In this document: positions 35,751-39,100 of the stretch, one piece after another | How positions within the stretch are numbered: the stretch's first letter is position 1 | How the letters are laid out: each line of letters begins with the position of its first letter | Assembly (NCBI GenBank): GCA_014874415.1 | Contig: JACWAI010000079.1 | Location: forward strand, 1-39,100 | Source: Nitrososphaerales archaeon | GTDB taxonomy: Archaea; Thermoproteota; Nitrososphaeria; Nitrososphaerales; Gagatemarchaeaceae | Direction: 5' to 3' | DNA: 39,100 nucleotides | Position numbers and translations under genes: made by a program | Notes under the pieces: model-generated | The model's database searches: none | Seen by the model: the letters and a program-made list of their open reading frames with translations, nothing else | Told to the model about the DNA's origin: nothing

Positions 35751-38234
35751 CTAGCCTACGGCGTTGGTCATCTCGAGGGACATCAGGCGGTTGAACTCCA
35801 CTGCGTAGGTCATGGGCAACTCCTTGGCGAAGGGTTCCATGAAACCGTTGACGACCATGCTGAGCGCGTCTCCCTCGGAGATACCTCTAGACATCAGGTA
35901 GAAGAGCTGCTCCTCCCCGACCTTGCCGACGCTCGCCTCGTGGGTCACTGTGGCGTCGTCCTCCTGGATCTCCATGTAAGGATAGGTCGCGGTGGTGCTC
36001 TGCGGGTCCAAAAGCAGAGCGTCACACCTTACTGTGCTCTTCACGTTTTTCGCGCCCTTCGCGATGTGGAGCAGGCCCCGGTAGGCGGTGTGTCCTCCCC
36101 CCTTCGAGACTGACCTGGAGATTATCTTAGATGTGGTGTCCTTCGCCAGGTGGATTGCCTTGCCCCCGGTATCCTGGATCTGGCCTGGGCCGGCGTAGGC
36201 GACTGAGATAATATCTGCCTTCGCACGGGGGCCAACAAGGTACACTGAAGGATACTTGCGGGTCAGCCTTGAGCCGCCGTTAAAATCGACCCAGGACACC
36301 GTGGCGTCTTCGTGGGCGTGGGCCCTCTTGGTCACGAGGTTGAGCACGTCTCTTGACCAGTTCTGGAGGGTCGTGTACTTGACGAGGGAGCCCTTCCTGG
36401 CGATGATTTCGACGACGGCAGAATGGAGGGACTGAGCGGAGTAGACGGGGGCTGAGCAGTTGTGAACCGCGAACCCCTTTACCAGGTAGGTCTCGTCTCC
36501 CCTGACACCGATGTTGTAGACGGTCCCGTCGAATTGCTCGGAAAGAATCTTCTTGACCGGGACGAAGTAGACGTTGCCTTTCTTCCTGACGGCGCTCCAT
36601 TTCTTCCCTTCCGTGTATTCGACAATGTACTGGTCTCTTCGAACAATCTTTCTTCCGGCTATGACATCTTCAGATCCCTCCCGGAGATTGATGTTGGCAA
36701 ACACCCCTATCCTTGCAAGGACTTCTTGTAGTTGGAAAGCGAGGTTCTTGCTTGCGGTTGACGCCCGTATCATCATAGACCTTCCCTCTTTCGAATATCT
36801 GTTACCGTCACCGCGTAGGTAATACTGCAAGAGGAGCATCTGGCGGTGGGCTGGGAGAAGCATTATCCGCTCTGACAACACCTTTCTGGGTGCGCCGTTA
36901 CCGCATTCTGACCTGCAGAGTTCAATCAACGTCTTAGAGTATGAAGCTACGACCCAATACTTTCCTCGGGACTTGTAAATGCTGGCATGTTCGCCGATTG
37001 AGTGAATGAGATTGATCAGTTCCTCGGCGAGCAGTTTCTCCGAATTGGACTCGCCAAAGCTGAACGAGAGGTAGTCCCTCCGCAGCTTCTTGTTGTAAGA
37101 GACTCCGCCTTCGGCCAAGTACAGGCCGAGGATTTTGAGCAAAGTGTCAGAAAGGAGCGCGTCGTCCTTCGTTTCTGTAGGAGCTACGTAGAGTATGAAG
37201 TCTCCCACCTGGAGTTTCCCGGCCTCGATGAACTGAGGCTCTGCCTTCATCAGCTTGGCAGTGGACGCTTCAGGGAGCCAGCCATTCCTGCTCTTCCTTA
37301 TTGCCACCGCACTTCTCTTCACTGCCAAGACAGGGTGTTCCGGTGTTAGCCTGAACGCACTGACGCTGGACTGAGGTACGATGGTCAGCATCTGCCCATT
37401 ATGGGGATGGGCATAGGTGTCAGTGACGGCCAGCCTCCGCCCTTGGTGGGTCGCGACCATCTCCCGCAAACCTACACTTTGGATTTGGGTGAAGGAGTGT
37501 CCTTTGCTGACGAGCTCATCCGCCGGGAGGCACCCCTCGTTGTAGGAGACCTCGCTGTACGGCTCCGCGACGATGAGCGTCCTCTCGAATTGGCCCATGT
37601 TTCTCTCGTTTATTCTAAAGTATGCCTGGAGAATCATGGGGACCTTGACCCCCTCCGGGACGTAGACGAAGGAGCCCGCACTCCATACGGCGGTCTGAAG
37701 GGCAGCGATGTAGTTGTCCTGGAAGGGGACGACGGTGCCGAAGTACTTCCTCATTATGTCAGGGTACTCCTTCAGGGCCGTCACGGTGTCGGTGAACACG
37801 ACCCCCTGCTTTTCGAGCTCGCCCTTGATGCTGTGGTACACAGCCTCCGATTCATACACCGCCCCCACTCCGGCGAGGAACTTCTTCTCTGCTTCAGTGA
37901 TGCCCAGCTTGTCGTATGTCTTCTTGATGTACTCGGGGAGCTGGTCCCAGGAGTCGGCAGCCTTGGCCGTCGGCCTCGCGTAGTAGTAGAAGCTCTGGAA
38001 ATCGATGTCGGCGAGGTCAGGAGCCCATGGGGGAGGTTTCAGATCGAGGAAGTGCTTCAGGGCCTTCATCCTGATCTGCTCCATCCAGGCCGGCTCGTCG
38101 TGGAGCCGGACTATCTCCTGGACGACCCGCTCGCTGAGCCCCTTGATGCCCTGGACTGCGTAGGACTCGACCGGATCGCTGAAGCCGTACTTCTCCTTGT
38201 AGTCCTCGGTTACGGTGTCTGTCTTTGAGCTCAA
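35751..38234 (-). CDS. sufB: Fe-S cluster assembly protein SufB, interrupted in frame by an intein
   Basis: SufB is the core scaffold subunit that receives sulfur and iron. The 827-residue precursor consists of a 469-residue SufB and a 358-residue intein at residues 235-592. SufB parts include FQDNYIAALQTAVWSAGSFV, YVPEGVKVPM, SEVSYNEG (before the intein), CSAPVYSAQSLHSAVVEI (after it) and DDATVTHEASVGKVGEEQLF. The insertion falls in the highly conserved EGC(S/T)AP motif, so SufB can work only after protein splicing. The start is TTG at 38234; AGGAG lies one base before it, too close for a normal ribosome-binding site, while TATA-like elements lie 20-45 bases upstream. The gene is 50 bases downstream of sufC. 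Confidence 0.95.
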   Translation of the reverse strand: MSSKTDTVTEDYKEKYGFSDPVESYAVQGIKGLSERVVQEIVRLHDEPAWMEQIRMKALKHFLDLKPPPWAPDLADIDFQSFYYYARPTAKAADSWDQLPEYIKKTYDKLGITEAEKKFLAGVGAVYESEAVYHSIKGELEKQGVVFTDTVTALKEYPDIMRKYFGTVVPFQDNYIAALQTAVWSAGSFVYVPEGVKVPMILQAYFRINERNMGQFERTLIVAEPYSEVSYNEGCLPADELVSKGHSFTQIQSVGLREMVATHQGRRLAVTDTYAHPHNGQMLTIVPQSSVSAFRLTPEHPVLAVKRSAVAIRKSRNGWLPEASTAKLMKAEPQFIEAGKLQVGDFILYVAPTETKDDALLSDTLLKILGLYLAEGGVSYNKKLRRDYLSFSFGESNSEKLLAEELINLIHSIGEHASIYKSRGKYWVVASYSKTLIELCRSECGNGAPRKVLSERIMLLPAHRQMLLLQYYLRGDGNRYSKEGRSMMIRASTASKNLAFQLQEVLARIGVFANINLREGSEDVIAGRKIVRRDQYIVEYTEGKKWSAVRKKGNVYFVPVKKILSEQFDGTVYNIGVRGDETYLVKGFAVHNCSAPVYSAQSLHSAVVEIIARKGSLVKYTTLQNWSRDVLNLVTKRAHAHEDATVSWVDFNGGSRLTRKYPSVYLVGPRAKADIISVAYAGPGQIQDTGGKAIHLAKDTTSKIISRSVSKGGGHTAYRGLLHIAKGAKNVKSTVRCDALLLDPQSTTATYPYMEIQEDDATVTHEASVGKVGEEQLFYLMSRGISEGDALSMVVNGFMEPFAKELPMTYAVEFNRLMSLEMTNAVG
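36459..37532 (-). mobile_element. SufB intein with LAGLIDADG endonuclease domain
   Basis: A class 1-type intein of 358 residues. It starts at Cys1 (CLPADELVSKG), block B is RLTPEHPVLAV with the TxxH pattern, and it ends FDGTVYNIGVRGDETYLVKG then FAVHN, followed by extein Cys593 as the +1 nucleophile. The penultimate His and terminal Asn are intact, so splicing should work. Two LAGLIDADG-type helices lie in the middle (LLKILGLYLAEGGVSYN at about 131-147 and LLLQYYLRGDGNRYS at about 233-247), with acidic residues retained in both, so the endonuclease may be active. Base composition is more AT-rich than the SufB flanks. SufB inteins are known in mycobacteria and archaea. Confidence 0.93.
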
Positions 38235-38284
38235 ACTCCTCTTACCCTTGAATATAACATAGGTTATTTTCCTTGTTAAAAGGG

Positions 38285-39061
38285 TTATGGAGCTGTAGCG
38301 GCCACCTGCTCTTCTTCCTTGTAGCCCTCGATCCAGGTGTACCCCTTCTCCTCGAGCAGCCTCGAAAGGTCCTCCCCTCCCGACTTTATTATGCGGCCCT
38401 GGAACATCACGTGGACGAACTGGGGCTTCACGTACTTCAGAATCCTCTGGTAGTGGGTGATCAATAGTGTGCCCGTCTCCGGGCCGGAGACCTTGTTGAT
38501 ACCCTCGGCCACTATCCTGAGGGCGTCTATGTCGAGACCCGAGTCGGTTTCGTCGAGCACCGCGAACTTCGGCTGCATTAGGGCCATCTGGAGAATCTCG
38601 GCCCTCTTCTTCTCCCCTCCGGAGAAGCCTTCGTTCAGATACCGGTTGAGGAACGACTCGTCCATGCTCAGCATCTTGAGCTTCTCGGCGACAGTCTCCT
38701 TGAACTCGAATATGGTGGGAGGCTCGGAGCCTGCGGGCCTGGAGTTGTTGTAGGCCGCCCTGAGGAACGAGAACATGCTCACCCCCTGCACGCTCACAGG
38801 GTACTGGAAAGCCAAGAACAAGCCCTTCCTCACCCGCTTGTCAGGGGTGAGCCCGAGGATGCTCTCTCCGTCGATCAGCACCTGGCCCGAGGTGACCTGG
38901 TACTTCGGGTGTCCCATCAGTGTGTAAGCGAGGGTGCTCTTCCCTGAGCCGTTCGGCCCCATGAGCGCGTGCGTCTCCCCTTGGCCGATGGAGAGGTCGA
39001 CCCCCTTCAGAATCTCCTTGCCCTCGACCGATGAGTGAAGGCCCTTTATCTCCAGCTTCAT
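38285..39061 (-). CDS. sufC: Fe-S cluster assembly ATPase SufC
   Basis: ABC-type ATPase of the SufBCD scaffold, soluble, 258 residues. Walker A is GPNGSGKST at residues 35-43, the signature region is [20 protein letters not shown], and Walker B is [12 protein letters not shown] followed by [10 protein letters not shown] with the switch His. [20 protein letters not shown] is the SufC-type Q-loop. ATG at 39061 opens the operon sufC-sufB-sufD-Rieske-sufS-sufU. Confidence 0.96.
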   Translation of the reverse strand: MKLEIKGLHSSVEGKEILKGVDLSIGQGETHALMGPNGSGKSTLAYTLMGHPKYQVTSGQVLIDGESILGLTPDKRVRKGLFLAFQYPVSVQGVSMFSFLRAAYNNSRPAGSEPPTIFEFKETVAEKLKMLSMDESFLNRYLNEGFSGGEKKRAEILQMALMQPKFAVLDETDSGLDIDALRIVAEGINKVSGPETGTLLITHYQRILKYVKPQFVHVMFQGRIIKSGGEDLSRLLEEKGYTWIEGYKEEEQVAATAP

Positions 39062-39087
39062 TTGTAAGTCGCCGCGGCTCTGGACTC

Positions 39088-39095
39088 TTTATAAA
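39088..39095 (-). promoter_or_regulatory. TATA box of the suf operon
   Basis: TTTATAAA on the minus strand is centred about 30 bases before the sufC ATG, implying a very short leader. The sequence upstream of it lies at the window edge, so further regulatory sites cannot be seen. Confidence 0.7.
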
Positions 39096-39100
39096 TATTA

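Noticed and set aside
35751-38234. SufB as an unusual large fusion protein
   Set aside because: The extra 358 residues have exact intein boundaries (Cys1, TxxH, His-Asn, Cys+1) and interrupt a conserved motif.
1-39100. CRISPR arrays, rRNA genes, insertion sequences
   Set aside because: No regularly spaced repeats, rRNA-like segments, transposase motifs or terminal inverted repeats were seen.

Overview
This is a GC-rich archaeal chromosome segment with 55 protein genes (one cut by the left edge) and one intron-containing tRNA gene. The archaeal assignment rests on the content: archaeal/eukaryotic-type ribosomal proteins (L18e, L19e, L32e, S4e), RNA polymerase subunits RpoD and RpoN, RNase P component 1, deoxyhypusine synthase, Cbf5, the mevalonate/isopentenyl-phosphate-kinase isoprenoid route, archaeal adenylate and cytidylate kinases, TATA boxes about 26-30 nt before start codons, and several apparently leaderless genes. 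A tRNA with several introns and the gene set fit the TACK archaea, perhaps a Thaumarchaeota/Nitrososphaerota-related lineage. That placement is inference; no rRNA marker is present.

Layout. 1-6629 (minus strand): an operon rpoD-rpl18e-rpl13-rps9-rpoN-rps2-MEMO-mevalonate kinase-isopentenyl phosphate kinase-prenyl synthase-gltX, joining translation machinery to membrane lipid precursor synthesis. 6817-8279 (plus): rps13-rps4-rps11, which in most archaea lie directly upstream of rpoD on the same strand but are divergent here. 8283-12227: a regulator with a winged helix, an S-layer-like domain and an EF-hand, divergent from glmS, followed by deoxyhypusine synthase. 12260-14951 (minus): guaB and purA. 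14998-15138: tRNA-Ser(GGA) with three predicted introns. 15234-15617: a small Thr/Ser-rich membrane-anchored surface protein. 15676-28551 (minus): the spc-type ribosomal operon rpl22 to cbf5, including secY, adk, a DUF106/EMC3-like membrane protein and cmk, with a LAGLIDADG endonuclease ORF wedged between rps8 and rpl6. 28730-32327 (plus): succinate dehydrogenase sdhA-C-D-B and a small membrane protein. 32324-39061 (minus): the Fe-S assembly operon sufC-sufB-sufD-Rieske-sufS-sufU, with an intein in SufB. It may serve Fe-S clients such as SdhB.

The most unusual signal is at translation starts. Four genes (isopentenyl phosphate kinase, purA, rpl15 and the surface protein) have no ATG, GTG or TTG where the conserved N-terminus must begin. 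Each has ACG exactly there. For the surface protein, a TATA box places the predicted transcript start on the ACG itself, with the same spacing as the leaderless guaB gene. This points to real use of ACG as an initiation codon (or C-to-U editing to AUG), which standard gene callers would miss. Other notable items are the T-arm tRNA intron, the endonuclease ORF whose two ends copy the S8/L6 junction, and the chimeric regulator with a candidate operator. No gene-free stretch exceeds 300 bases. I saw no CRISPR array, insertion sequence or rRNA gene.
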